The notes: generated from the sequence alone by a model not told the origin. DNA of 64,000 bases from Silene conica (GCA_029255685.2 CM055318.2:28198001-28262000); one strand, 5' to 3'. Positions 46,640 to 58,137 are shown, numbered from the stretch's first letter. Numbers and translations: made by a program.

Positions 46640-46985
46640 GGATGACCAACCGCCCTCTCCCCTACCCCCGCCGCGCACTCCCTCCCCTGTCGCGCACTCC
46701 GTCTGCCTCCCCTCTCTCTGTTGCGCCCCTGCCCCTGTTGCACCCCTCCCCCTGCGTCGCACCTACGCCTGTCACCCCCATCCCTCTGCCGCGCCGCTCC
46801 TCTGCGCCGGACCCCCGTCTGCCGCCCCCCTCCCCCAGTCGCGCCCTCCCTCCCCCTGCCGCGCCCCTCCCCCTGCGTCGCCCCCTCACCCTACCGCCCA
46901 CTCCCCTGCGTCGCACCTCCACCCCCTCCTCCTGCCGCGCCCCTCCCCTGCGCCGCATCTTCGTCAACCTGCATCTCCTCCACAA
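46640..46985. repeat. C-rich low-complexity block
   Basis: About 340 bases of strongly strand-asymmetric C/T-rich sequence built of ccctcccc, ctgcgtcgc and ctgccgcgcccc variants. Open frames exist on both strands but are compositional artefacts. It lies just outside the right end of the MLE in very AT-rich surroundings. Confidence 0.8.
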
Positions 46986-48460
46986 TCTCCTATTTCTTTT
47001 TTTACTTTTTTCAATTGTTTTTTAAATTAATTAACTTTCGCTACTTTTCTCAATTTTCTTTTCTTTAATTAATTATTTTTTCCCTAATATTTTCAATTGA
47101 TTTACTTTTTCTTAATTAATTAATTTCTTTTTTTTCTAATTAGTTTGTTTTTGATTGTTTTCTTAATCATTAATAATTGATTTAATTTGTTGTTTTGTTG
47201 GTTTAGAAAAGAGAGGTTCATGTTTAGAAGAAGGGTATAAGATGAAAATTTTATGAAAAAATGTATGTGAAAGAGTAAAGTCCGTATGTGAAAAAGTAAT
47301 TCCGTAAAAAAAAGCAACGTTCATATGTCGGAAAATATAGTTAAAGTTTCGTTTTGGAGATTGTAAAAAAACAAATAGGAAAAAAATAGAAAAGTGGAGG
47401 GAACACTATTAAAATTAATATTTTAATAATATTCTTGATTTATCTTTGACCCGACGATAGAACCAGTGACAGGTTGGGTTTGCCCCTAAAATAATGGGTC
47501 AACTAGAGTTTGGATCAATCAAGTAGAGAGTCAATATTAACGAGTCTTTGACTCTAAAAACTTGAGACGGCTTAGGTTTACGAGATGGGTCAAGTTTTGA
47601 CTAGTGTGATACATTCATAAATTGAGTCAACCCATATTATGAGTTATAAAAGTATATATAGTGAAAATTAAAATAATGTATATACGTTATAGATTACACT
47701 TGCCTATATTAAAAAATTAGATTTGGCTTATCGAATTCCGTAACTATTTTTTTTTGGGACCATGTATTTGGGTTCATACATTTTTAGAATACATTACACC
47801 ATATTATGATATAGAAGAGGTTTTTCTAATCCCATATTTACATGTAATTTATTTTACCAAATAAATTTAGTGAAATTTCATATATTAAAGTTTGTATTAT
47901 ATGTTTTTTTAAAATTATTTATATAACGAAAGAGAAATAACATGATGCTACAACAACCACTTAGCCACATAACCTTATTGTTTCTTTTAGGCTACATGAT
48001 TACAGCTTACAATCGGCGTAACCCTCAAACGTGACAATAAATAATAGAAGAGGATTGCATAAATTGGGAGTTCTTCAAATACGCCTACAAATCACGGGAC
48101 TCATGTTATATCCTCGAGTTTTAATACTCCAATTACATTATTTTCAGGGTTGTTAGGTTCTATTCGTGTATCATGTATATGTATATTAAAGTAATTTTGC
48201 AAACTAGGATAGAGATCTAAGTGCGTGCAAGGAATGATCATCAAGTAGGGTTGATGCGGAAGAAAGTCTATATTTTAATAAATTTCTAATAAAAATTGTA
48301 TTGTTAATATTATCAAATGGAGTATATTAATGCTAATTGTCATGTACAACTTGCTAAATGCAAATGAAATAATAATAAAAACTAATGGGCAAGTATATTC
48401 ACAAAAAACTTAGTCATTATTTCAAATAGTTTGAAAATAACCAAATTTTAAATAGTTGAT
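46986..48460. other. AT-rich intergenic spacer
   Basis: No gene is recognised. It probably includes the body of the Helitron-like element(s) whose 3' ends lie at 48,461-48,523, but I could not identify their 5' end. Confidence 0.4.
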
Positions 48461-48523
48461 CCGTGTAATTTGCACGGGTTTAAAACTAGTATACCGTGCA
48501 ATTTTACACCGGTCGAAAACTAG
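48461..48523 (+). other. Two successive Helitron-like 3' termini
   Basis: First terminus: hairpin ccgtgtaatttgcacgg, then gtttaaaactag (CTAG at 48,486-48,489) followed by T. Second: hairpin-like accgtgcaattttacaccgg, then tcgaaaactag (CTAG at 48,520-48,523) followed by T. Both have the subterminal-hairpin-plus-CTAG form of plant Helitrons and resemble the 3' end of the small Helitron at 50,078-50,771. Confidence 0.7.
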
Positions 48524-48529
48524 TTAATA

Positions 48530-48623
48530 CTCCCTCCATTCAACTCCACATTGCATGTATTCCTTTTCCGTCCATTCAACTCCACACTACACCTTTCCTT
48601 ATTTGGTTGTACTTCTATTACTA
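48530..48623. mobile_element. Left part of a Stowaway MITE interrupted by the Helitron
   Basis: CTCCCTCCATTCAACTCCAC after TA at 48,528-48,529 matches the end of the MITE at 2,770-3,062, including cattgcatgtattcctt and the inner actccac phrase. The match stops where the Helitron 5' end begins at 48,624, implying the remainder lies beyond its 3' end, outside the window. Confidence 0.7.
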
Positions 48624-48966
48624 TCTATCTCTATAAAATGGATAGATTTTTAAGCCTTCCCATTGGTTCCTATTTTTTAGGGAAAAATGGCCCCACCACT
48701 TTGAAGTCAGATTTAATTTCTTCACTACTATCCCACCATATTCAACCCAGATTTAATTTCATCTTCCATACATATTCCATCAATTGCATACAAAAATAAA
48801 ATCCAACACACAATAATTACAAATTACAACCTGCACAAATAATGAGTCCAAAAAATAAATTACATATTATTTCCCCAAAAAATAAAATACAAATTAAAAT
48901 TTTAAAGATGATTAAATACTATATACAACTATACAATATATAAAAAACACTTATTCTGAAAAAAAA

Positions 48967-49480
48967 ACCAAAAACCCTATACAAAAAAACGTCCGATATT
49001 ATAAAAAAATCACATTACGCTAATACCATCATAAAATAAAAATAAAAATAAACAATAATACAATATCAGCTTAAAAAAAAATTATATTGCTATTTTGGGG
49101 ATCAGAAATTTGAAAATGATACAGTATCATCCCAAAGAATATTACTTAAATTCAAAAAAATGAATATTTTATATTCAAAATTCAGATCCTAATAAATAGC
49201 ATTAAGACTCGAGATCGAAAACAACCAAAAACCCTGCACAAAAAACGTCCGATATTATATAAAAAAATCACATTACGCTAATACCATCATAAAATAAAAA
49301 TAAAAAATAAAACAATAAAACAATATCAGCTTAAAAAAAATCATATTGCTATTTTGGGGATCAGAAATTTGAAAATGATAATATCAGCCCAGAGAATATT
49401 ACTTAAATTCAAAAAAATGAATATTTTACATTCAAATTTCAGATCCACAGAAATAGCATTAGGACTCGAAATCGTAAACA
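48967..49480. repeat. About 257-bp tandem duplication near the Helitron 5' end
   Basis: The block from accaaaaaccctatac (about 48,967), through acgtccgatatta, cacattacgctaatacc and gctattttggggatcag, is repeated from about 49,224 with high identity. It lies just upstream of the first RPA-like gene and may contain its promoter. Confidence 0.85.
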
Positions 49481-49524
49481 ACCAAACCTCTGATCATAAG
49501 TTAAATTACTATAAATAAACAATT

Positions 49525-51401
49525 ATGAAATCACATAAGTCGCATGAAACTAAAACCCCAACAATACGAATAATGGAAACAACCAGAGAGACCACTATAT
49601 CAAAGTTGACAAAGGGATCAACAGGAGTATTTGTGGAAACTAGAGTACTACGGAAATGGAAAAACAAAGACTACGGAAAAAGAGATGCTCAAGAAAACTT
49701 TTCATTAGAACTACTATTAGTGGATAAAGAGGTACATACGAAATTTTACTTTATTGTTACTTTATTTATTATATTATTTATATTATCTAGATTATCTAGA
49801 TATGTCTTTTGTTAAATTTTATTACTAACAAAATTATGCATTGTAGGGAGTGGTAATTCAGGCAACCGTGGGAAAAGCTCTTATCAAAAAGTTTGATCAC
49901 AAAATATTAGAGGGTAACACCTACAAAATCGACAATTTTCAAACATACCGAAATTATGGTCACGACATTGCTACAACCCATAAATGTCGTATAAGGTTTG
50001 GATACACTACTAAGATCGATATCATTGAATCCACAATACCAAAATCTGCCTTCAAATTTGTTTCGTTTCAAGATATACTAGTTTTAAACTCGTGCAAAAA
50101 AATGCACGGGTTGAAATTGCAAACGTTATCTCTGATACTGAAGCATATAAACTATCATGATTAAATGTGTTATGTGGTGACAATGTAAATAGTCTATAAT
50201 TTGATATTCGACGTACATATTATTTAAGTTACTAAGTGCTAAAAAAATATGTTACAATATATCGGATTGTTGTATATCGTATTTTATCGTATTTTATCTT
50301 GTTTGGTATCTTAATTTGTATTTGATTGATTGAAAAATATAATGTAATTTAATTCTTGGACTGTAATTATTTTTGCTGTTTGTAATTTTTTGTTTTTCGA
50401 ATTTAATTTTTGCACGGATATTATTTTTGTTGTTTGTAATTTTTTGTTTTTCGGATTTAATTTTTGGACCGATATTGTATTTTATTTGACCGCTGTATAT
50501 TGTTATTTAAATATTCGATTAACAATAATTTGATCATATCGTATTTTAATATGATAATGACGAAATTAAATGTAATACTGCTGCAATCGATTACGTAATT
50601 AGAAATGAGAAAATATTAGAATACGTAATTAGAAATGATTAAATGTCGGAATTAATTGAGAATACAGGAAAGAGGGAAATTAAATCAATGTAAAAGTGGT
50701 GGACCCATGCATTCCTTATTTTAAGGAACCAATGAGAGAAGTCTAAAATCTATTCCTTTTATAGAGATAGATTTAACGACAACTTGCACGGAAGAAAGAT
50801 TATAGGTAAATATACTTATTCGTAATAATAAAATTAATATTACCAACTTACAATTATTTTATTTTTCAACATCTTAATGTTTTTTCTGTAGATGTGATGG
50901 CCAAAGTGGTAGAATATGACATGGTTTCTAAACTCAACAATTTAGAGAGAACATATTTGACTTTACAAGATCTAAAGTAATGTTTATATTCCAAACAAAT
51001 ATAAATTCATTTCATAATTTTTCGTATAAGTCCTAACAAAAATTAATTTTCACAGTGGAGATAGCATGCGTTTTTATCTTTGGGGACCATATGTTGATGA
51101 CGCAAAGAAAATTTCGGCAGAAATAAAATACAAGAAAGAAAAACCAATTGTGGTCTTGCAGTGTGTGATTAGGGCAATTTTAAATGCTGAAATCACGCTA
51201 TCAACAACCAACAACGCCACAAAGATACTGATCAATCCTAATATTCCAGAAGTACACGAATGTTGGATAAGGTATTTATTATTTTAAAAAATGTATTAAT
51301 TTTTTTAATTTAGAGAGAAAAGTATAAAGTATATCATTAACCATAATATTTTTTAATTAACATGCAGAAATAACAATGAAAAAGACGTCATCAAAAAATG
51401 A
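49525..51401 (+). pseudogene. RPA70-like gene 1 of the Helitron, split by a nested Helitron
   Basis: RPA70-like proteins bind single-stranded DNA through OB folds; many plant Helitrons carry them. Exons: 49525-49731, 49847-50077 continuing at 50772-50805 once the insertion is set aside, 50892-50976, 51056-51271, 51368-51401. Without the insertion the frame is open, about 268 residues. Features include VVIQATVGKALIKKF, YKIDNFQTYRNYG, FKFVSFQDI in the first OB fold (DUF223-like) and FYLWGPYVDDAKK with PIVVLQCV in the second. The C-terminal zinc-finger OB fold of gene 2 is missing, because a stop follows soon after the fold. Gene 1 also lacks the intron that gene 2 has at 53,261-53,328. It is now broken by the 694-bp insertion, unless that is spliced out. 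Confidence 0.8.
50078..50771 (-). mobile_element. Small non-autonomous Helitron inserted in RPA gene 1
   Basis: Read on the minus strand it begins TCTATCTCTATAAAAGG at 50,771 and ends with hairpin cccgtgca/tgcacgag, gtttaaaactag at 50,078, with flanking A and T. Length 694 bp with no gene. Removing it restores gatatatttaacgacaac, which aligns with gatgttatcaacaacaac at the same place in RPA gene 2 (about 52,806) and keeps the frame open. Its 5' end closely resembles that of the large Helitron, so both probably use the same transposase. Confidence 0.93.
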
Positions 51402-52330
51402 AGACAGTGCAACAGATGACAGTGCAACAACAAAAAAGCGTCACATCAACAAATAAGTATCAAAAGCTGAAGTTGGACATTTTTACATTCCCTAAGTCAG
51501 CTTAGTTAAACAGACATTAACATTAAGTCAGCTAAGTCCAGTACCGTATCCGTGAAGTATCGAATAATCCAATTATTTAATGTATCAGATTCTAAACTCA
51601 TTTTTACATTATCCAAGCAGAAGTAATTAAGCAACGATAATGTTTTTGAAAGTTATGTTCAGTAAATACACAATATTAACACGTTCAGTAAAATAATATT
51701 CCGATTTATGATACAAATTCAATATTAAAACATTCAGTAAAATAACCAATATTATGATAATTTTAAAATTTTACAATTAGTAAAATAATATCCCGATTTA
51801 TTTACTATGCAACATTCAAAAGTAACGAATTTAGATTTTTAAAAATACGAATACGGCAAAGAATGATAATTAGATACAAATCCACGTTTAAAATTTGATA
51901 CATTAATTAATTGCACAACAAAAACAACAATGTAAATTAAAAAATTACAAAAAAAACTACCAACTACTAAAAATACGAATACGACAAAAAATGATAATCA
52001 GATACGAATACAGCCAATAATGATAATTAGATACTGCACATAAACGGTACTGGATTGTGTACAGAGACCTAGAATGATTATCAGAAAAACAACAACAACA
52101 ATGTAAATTAAAAAATTACAGAAAAAACTACCCACTACTTTTAATTCCACCACCAACTACAAAAAAAACTACCCACTAAACTACCCCACTAAAAATTACC
52201 CCACCATCAACACCATAAAATCTGATAAACTTCAAAAAAACAAAAATTATTCACCAACACAATCAAAGTCAGGGTCAAAAGTTCAACAAAGAAAACTACA
52301 AAAAAATCTAACACAAAAACACACAGAACT
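51402..52330. other. AT-rich spacer between the two RPA-like genes
   Basis: It contains short repeated phrases (aaaatacgaatacg, aatgataatyagatac, atgtaaattaaaaaattac) reiterated two or three times between about 51,840 and 52,150. No gene is seen; it probably holds the promoter of RPA gene 2. Confidence 0.5.
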
Positions 52331-54618
52331 ATGTTAGACGAACCAAAGAAAAGATTCATTCGTGATATGCGAATTGGAATTTGTCACGCCTATGTTGAAG
52401 TCAAAGTTGTACATTTATGGAAGATAGAAAACTACAACAATCCGGGCAAAGAAGGCTATCATAGCATTCAACTTATATTAGTTGACGAAAAAGTAAGTTG
52501 ACAACAAAACCTTTATATTACTACACATTTATGTTTTAATTATAAAATTATGAAAATTATTTTAATGTGTTTTTTAGGAAGGTGTTATTCAAGCAAGTAT
52601 CGGGAAATGTTTAATTGACCGTTTTAAAGATAAAATCAAGGATGGTCACTCCTACAAGATTTCCTAATTTCAATCTATATACAACAAAGGAAATAACATT
52701 GCCGTACCACACTTATGTCGCCTCCGATTTTCATATTCAACGACCGTGGAGGAAATAGAGATTGAATCGATGCCCACTTATGGATTCAAATTCGTAAGCT
52801 TCAAGGATGTTATCAACAACAACTTAGATGGAAGACAACTAATAGGTAAACAATTTTATACTATTCACATAAACTTTAATTAGTTAAAATAAAATTACTT
52901 TTATTCATATTTATTTTATATAATAAATTAAACTAACTTATTTGTCAAATATTATGGTATTAGATGTCCTTGGAAATGTGGTAGAATGTAGTGAAATAAC
53001 GGAAAACAGTGACAATTGCAAAATCAAGGTTGATATTGCAGATTCCAGGTAACCGTACGGTCAACTTAAATAACATAACATTCAAAATTTGACATTACGA
53101 TAATTAATATTATTAAAAAAATTATACAGCCAAGACCAAATACCATTTTGGCTATGGGGGCCATATGTTGTGGAAGCTAGAAAACTTACAAGATCAAGTT
53201 ATTTCATGGTAGAAGCACCGATTGTGGCTTTGCAATGTGTGGAAAGGATTGTTACAAGAGGTACAATGTGATTATTCTTTTTCACTATTTATATTTGTTA
53301 TCTATTAATTCGTTTAATACACATGCAGATGGAGAAGTGGCATTGGCTACAAAGTCAAATACATCAAAGATCTACATAAATCCAAAAATTGAAGAAATTC
53401 AAAAATTCCGAACAAGGTAAAAACAAATTTCACTTTATTCGTTATATATAAACATGTTAATTAAGAAGTCTAATTTTATCCATTTTAAAATGAATATATA
53501 GCATGTCAAAGAAATCATCAACCACCATCGGAATCAAAACAGAAAATGGCAGTATTTCAGGAGGAATTTGCAAACCACTTGGTGACATCCTTAGGGAATG
53601 GAAGGTAAAAAATAAAAATTTGTTGGTTTTACACCACTACCATCTATGATCAGTAAATTTATTAATTGCATGTTGTATATAATTTTTAGGCTGGAAAATT
53701 CGTTACAACGGCATACATAACTGAAATTGACGACACATACAAATGGTTTAAAAATGTATGCAAGAGTTGTTCAACATGGGTGGGTTTAAAGCAAGATGGC
53801 AAATGGTATTGCTCGAAAGAGTATTGCAATGCGTATGAAAATGGGAATGAAGATAGGGAGACAAGGTATCATTCAAATGTAACTCAATGATATAATGTTT
53901 GATAAATTTTTGTTTTATAATGTAACTATAACATAATATTTTCATTATCAGATTTAAAGGGAGGTATTACATTGAAGATGCTAATAAAAATCAAGCTCAA
54001 ATACTAATGGGTGATGAACTCATACAAAGGAAAATCAACAAGACAACATTTCAATGTATGGAATCACTAATGAAGGTATGACATTTATTATAAATAACAA
54101 AATTAGAACCAAAACTAAACAATATTTAATAAATGCATGCAATTTGTCTAACGTGATTATTTAATTAAAAACTACAGATTGGGGACAAGTATGGAGTTCC
54201 AAATGAACTCATTTCTCCATTCCTAGGGAAAGAATATGTGTTGAAACTCGAAGTTCATCGAAGATATAATTTGGAACAAGGTTCAACATGTTATAAAGTT
54301 CTTGATTTTACTGACAAGAAAGAAATTATACATGAATGGAACCAACAAAACAAGACCCTAAAGGTAATATCTTGACATATTTACAAATTATATATTCCCA
54401 AATTATTTATAAACATTAACCTTTAAATTATTATAAAATACAATAACATGTAACAGGAAATCAATGAAAACTTGAATGATGGGGAAGCACAAGTGATAGT
54501 AGACATGGAAGAGAGGGAAGAAATGAATAAAAAAAAACGCGTAGAACGCGAGGCTTGGTTGTCTTCTATTGCAAAGAAACCAGATCAAGGAAAAAGGAAG
54601 ATGAAAATACACATATAA
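52331..54618 (+). pseudogene. RPA70-like gene 2 of the Helitron, one in-frame stop
   Basis: Exons: 52331-52492, 52578-52845, 52964-53048, 53130-53260, 53329-53416, 53502-53604, 53690-53865, 53952-54075, 54178-54363, 54457-54618; sum 1,485 bases, 494 codons, phases consistent. Domains: DUF223-like OB fold (to about residue 143), a second OB fold (FWLWGPYVVEARK, PIVALQCV), and a C-terminal RPA1-type OB fold with a zinc finger at C303, C306, C320 and C325 (CKSC...WYCSKEYC). The C-terminal tail is highly basic and acidic. A TAA at 52,665-52,667 interrupts the first OB fold in the sequence YKIS*FQSIY, where gene 1 has YKIDNFQTY. Otherwise the gene is intact. It would supply single-strand binding during rolling-circle transposition. 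Confidence 0.85.
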
Positions 54619-55173
54619 GAAGCTCAAGACATGCCATTGATTTTGATTTAGATTTCTTATTTGCAAATTAGACTAAGCAAACATTTCTTTTCAGCAATTT
54701 GTTTCCGTTATTTCAGCAATTTGTTTTCGTTATCTCAGCAATTTGTTTCTGTTATTTTGTTTATCAAGCATTAAGCAATTTAATTTCATCTAATTTTTTG
54801 CAGTATTGAATTTAACATTCCAATTTCGGCAACTTAATTATCAGTTTTTTTTCATGAAGTAAAAAACAAGTCTCATAAACAAGCACTTATAAATAATAAT
54901 AAATCAAATATACAAATAATGTATACAACAATTATAATAAACACACATATTTAGGCATAATCTTAATGGCAATTTTTCGTATCAATATAACAGAATAAAT
55001 CGTTTATTTTTATTATTCCCCATTTGCCTTATTAATTTTAATGATAATAGTTTATATATTATTCTGCATTATTGGTTACCGATGAATAATTAAAAAATAA
55101 GAATTCAGAAACATATCTTTGTTTCAACAAAGATCAGCATATGCAAAAATATTTTCCGATCCATAGTTTGACC
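54619..55173. other. Spacer downstream of RPA gene 2
   Basis: A triplet of related phrases (cagcaatttgtttccgtta, cagcaatttgttttcgtta, cagcaatttgtttctgtta) at 54,693-54,758 forms a short tandem repeat in the presumed 3'UTR. Nothing else is recognised. Confidence 0.5.
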
Positions 55174-55829
55174 TAGGGCTGAGTAAAAAATCCGATTATC
55201 CGATATCCGATCCGTATCTGATACAAAATAATGAATATCTGATCCGAAAAGTGGTTCGGTTTGGATACCCGTATCCGAAATATTTGGATATCGGATCAAA
55301 TACGGATATCAGGTTTAAAAATTTGGATATCCGATATCCGAAAGTTATTGGATCATATATCAAATATCGGATCGGATACCCGATATCCGTTAATATCCGA
55401 TCCGTATCCGAGATTTGATCCATAAATAGTGCTAGCTAATTTCACAAAATCGTAAATAAACCTATCCACAATTTTAAGTACTAGCTAATTTTAGTTATCC
55501 GATATCCGATATCCACAATATTACGCTAGTTTTCCTTGATAGGTAGCGGGTTTATGTTTTGTAATATATACCGAATGAAATTAGTATTACGCTAGTTTTC
55601 TTTTTTATTACAGTTTGACAATATATAAAATATACAGAGCGGATATCGGATATCGGATAACTGATCCGAAATTTTCGGATATTTTCGGATACTAAATTTC
55701 GGATATCCGATCATTTTGGATCAGATCACGGATACTAAAAATTTGGATTTTTGGATCGGATATCCGATCCGAAATAGGGTTTTGAATCGGATATCCGATC
55801 CATACTCCGCCCTGGATATCCGATCCAAA
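55174..55829. mobile_element. Palindrome-rich hAT MITE, copy 2 (inverted relative to copy 1)
   Basis: It starts TAGGGCTGAGTAAAAAATCC and carries the same interior as 19,402-20,006 in opposite orientation. The right TIR (ctccgccct, ending 55,813) is followed by an extra ggatatccgatccaaa before a candidate target duplication: gtttgacc at 55,166-55,173 versus ctttgacc at 55,830-55,837. The extra 16 bp resemble the internal repeat, suggesting a rearranged end. Confidence 0.8.
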
Positions 55830-56413
55830 CTTTGACCACCACCTAAAAAATAAAAAATTAAAAAACGTATTAGAAGAGTATTTGTGCCAAATAAACTACT
55901 AAAATTCAAGAATACTGTACATATAGTGTGTATCTAAATACTGTACCAATACTATACTCTACAAATACGAGTTAGCATACGGAGTCAATACAATGCAAAA
56001 ACGATAAATATAAAGCAGAAAAAAATAATTATCTATGAATATACCTAACATGATTTTTTAAATAAATTTTGTTCAAACTTTAATTATAAACCATCAGAAA
56101 AACCAATAATCATAAAAACCAATAATTTTATAATAATTATTTCAACAGCTGCATAATTTTACCAATTTTTAAGTAATTAATTAAAAACAACTCAAATTAA
56201 ATAAAGCATAAATAACACAATTTCATAACTACCATAACATTACACCCCACTTCATGTTAAGAAGTTACTATATTAACTCATGACAGTGAAGCACTACTTA
56301 ATATCAACCGCCAATAGTAACTGTCTTTAAACCAATACAAATAAGCTAATCAGATTTTTTTACTCATTTTTTCCAGAATCAACACCCAACAAAACAAAAA
56401 ATAATCATTAATC
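55830..56413. other. Presumed upstream region of RepHel
   Basis: AT-rich with no ORF. It should hold the RepHel promoter if 56,414 is the true start; I see no convincing TATA element at a fixed distance. Confidence 0.4.
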
Positions 56414-57292
56414 ATGGAAAGAGGAGAAAGTTCCAAAAGTGGTGAAATGAGAAGATTGAGTACAAACGAAAACAATTCAGGTAAGTGACAAATGTTTATA
56501 TTTATTAATCCACATTTTCGTTATTAATTTTAAGGATAATATTTTATTCATTAATCAAAATTATTGATATATCTATAATACAAAGATATATCTATAATAC
56601 AAATTATATCCAGATATCTATATAACAAATTATAATCATATATCTATATAACAAATTATATGTTTATATTTATAAGACAACATTTCTCATACCAATTGCT
56701 CATACCAATTTTATTGATGATAGTTGATTCATTATTATCATTATTGACAAATATATATATATATAAGAAATCATATATTAACATCTAATATAAGAAATCA
56801 TATATTAACATCTAATATAATAAGAGCATACATAAAGTTAAACATGAAACAAACTTACAGAGTTCAGAAACATATTTTACGACAAATAGTTGTGCAAACA
56901 AAATTAATTCGTATAATAAAATAATAGATCTGAAAAACAATTGAAAAAAAGAAGAAAAACGAAAAATTTGAATAATCACTCTTTCATCATAGATTTGAAC
57001 AATACGAAAATGCAAACACAATAAATTCGTATAATAGAATAACAGATCTGAAAAAAATTGAAAAAAACTCCAAATACTGAAAGTTTTAATAAATCATTGT
57101 TTCGGAATACATTTGAAAAATACTAACATGCAAACAAATTAATTCAAAAAATTAAAGATAAAACTAAGCTATAAACATTTAATTATTAAAAAATCAGTCT
57201 TCTTTAAAAAAAATACAAACAAAACCCATAAAAATTAAATAGGAAATATTAAAACGAAAAAAATTAAAAAAACAAGAAATAATATTACTTAC

Positions 57293-57486
57293 CATTCATA
57301 ATCAGATTTGAGATACTTGATTAACTAAAATATAGAGAGAAATAATTAAAGAAAAGACAGAGAGAAATGACAGAGAGGCGAAATATAGAACATTCTGGAG
57401 AAATATAGAGAGAAAAGACAGAGAGGCGAGAGAGACGAAGTGATTAGGGTTGTGTAATAATCTAGGTCATGTGGCTTATATAGCCG
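57293..57486 (-). promoter_or_regulatory. Possible captured promoter, 5'UTR and first-exon end on minus strand
   Basis: On the minus strand there is a TATA-type element GGCTATATAAGCC at 57,485-57,473. About 30-40 bases on starts a CT-rich leader (ctctctcgcctctctgtc-like, repeated), and at 57,299 ATG AAT G directly precedes a consensus donor GTAAGT (from 57,292). It looks like the start of a gene, but no continuation was found. It lies in RepHel intron 1 and points the other way. Confidence 0.4.
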
Positions 57487-58137
57487 ATTAATTTGAGACA
57501 AAATATCAGATTTGGGCCCAAATTGATGGACTGTTAGTTTAGGAAATATTAGGCCCAACTTACATATTTCCGTGAAACAATTACAGACAAAATATCAGAT
57601 TTGACCTAGGGCAACCTCTGATTTCCAATTTAGAAAGTTTGCGAAAGGCGGGTTGGTAATGGCTCTCGCTGCAATCACCTGATTTCCACCATCTTTTGAA
57701 AAATTATGTGAAAGTTGGGCCAAATAGTGTTTTTTTATTGTAGATTGTTTTTTAATTTACATATTTCCGTAATTGTTTAAAAATCAAACTTAGGCCACCA
57801 AACAATTACCGTCAAATTTTGGCCATACAATTACCGTAATTATTTCCGTCAAATACTTAAAACTGAGTTTTAATCGTACAGTTACCGTGAAACAATTACC
57901 GTCAAACTTAAAGTAATTGTTTTAATCAAACTTGGACCACCATAGCTAATTGTTTCATATCCAAATAAGATAGGCCCAAGTTTAGTGGGAGTATGTTAAT
58001 TTTCTTCATGTTGGGCTGCACTTAAAATTGGACTATGTTAATTGTTTTCGGTTTTTTATTAAGTGCACTTAATCTATTTTGGGCTGGAGTACGTTTATTA
58101 AGTTGATAATTCAATTACCGTAATTCAATGTTTTGAC

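Noticed and set aside
46642..47068. Long open frames on both strands in the C-rich block (107-127 codons)
   Set aside because: They arise from low-complexity C/T composition that lacks stops; the predicted proteins are Pro/Arg repeats without domains.
55105..55909. Minus-strand frames of 62-75 codons (rich in RYP/SDI words)
   Set aside because: They are translations of the palindromic hAT MITE and also occur in copy 1 at 19,471-20,081.
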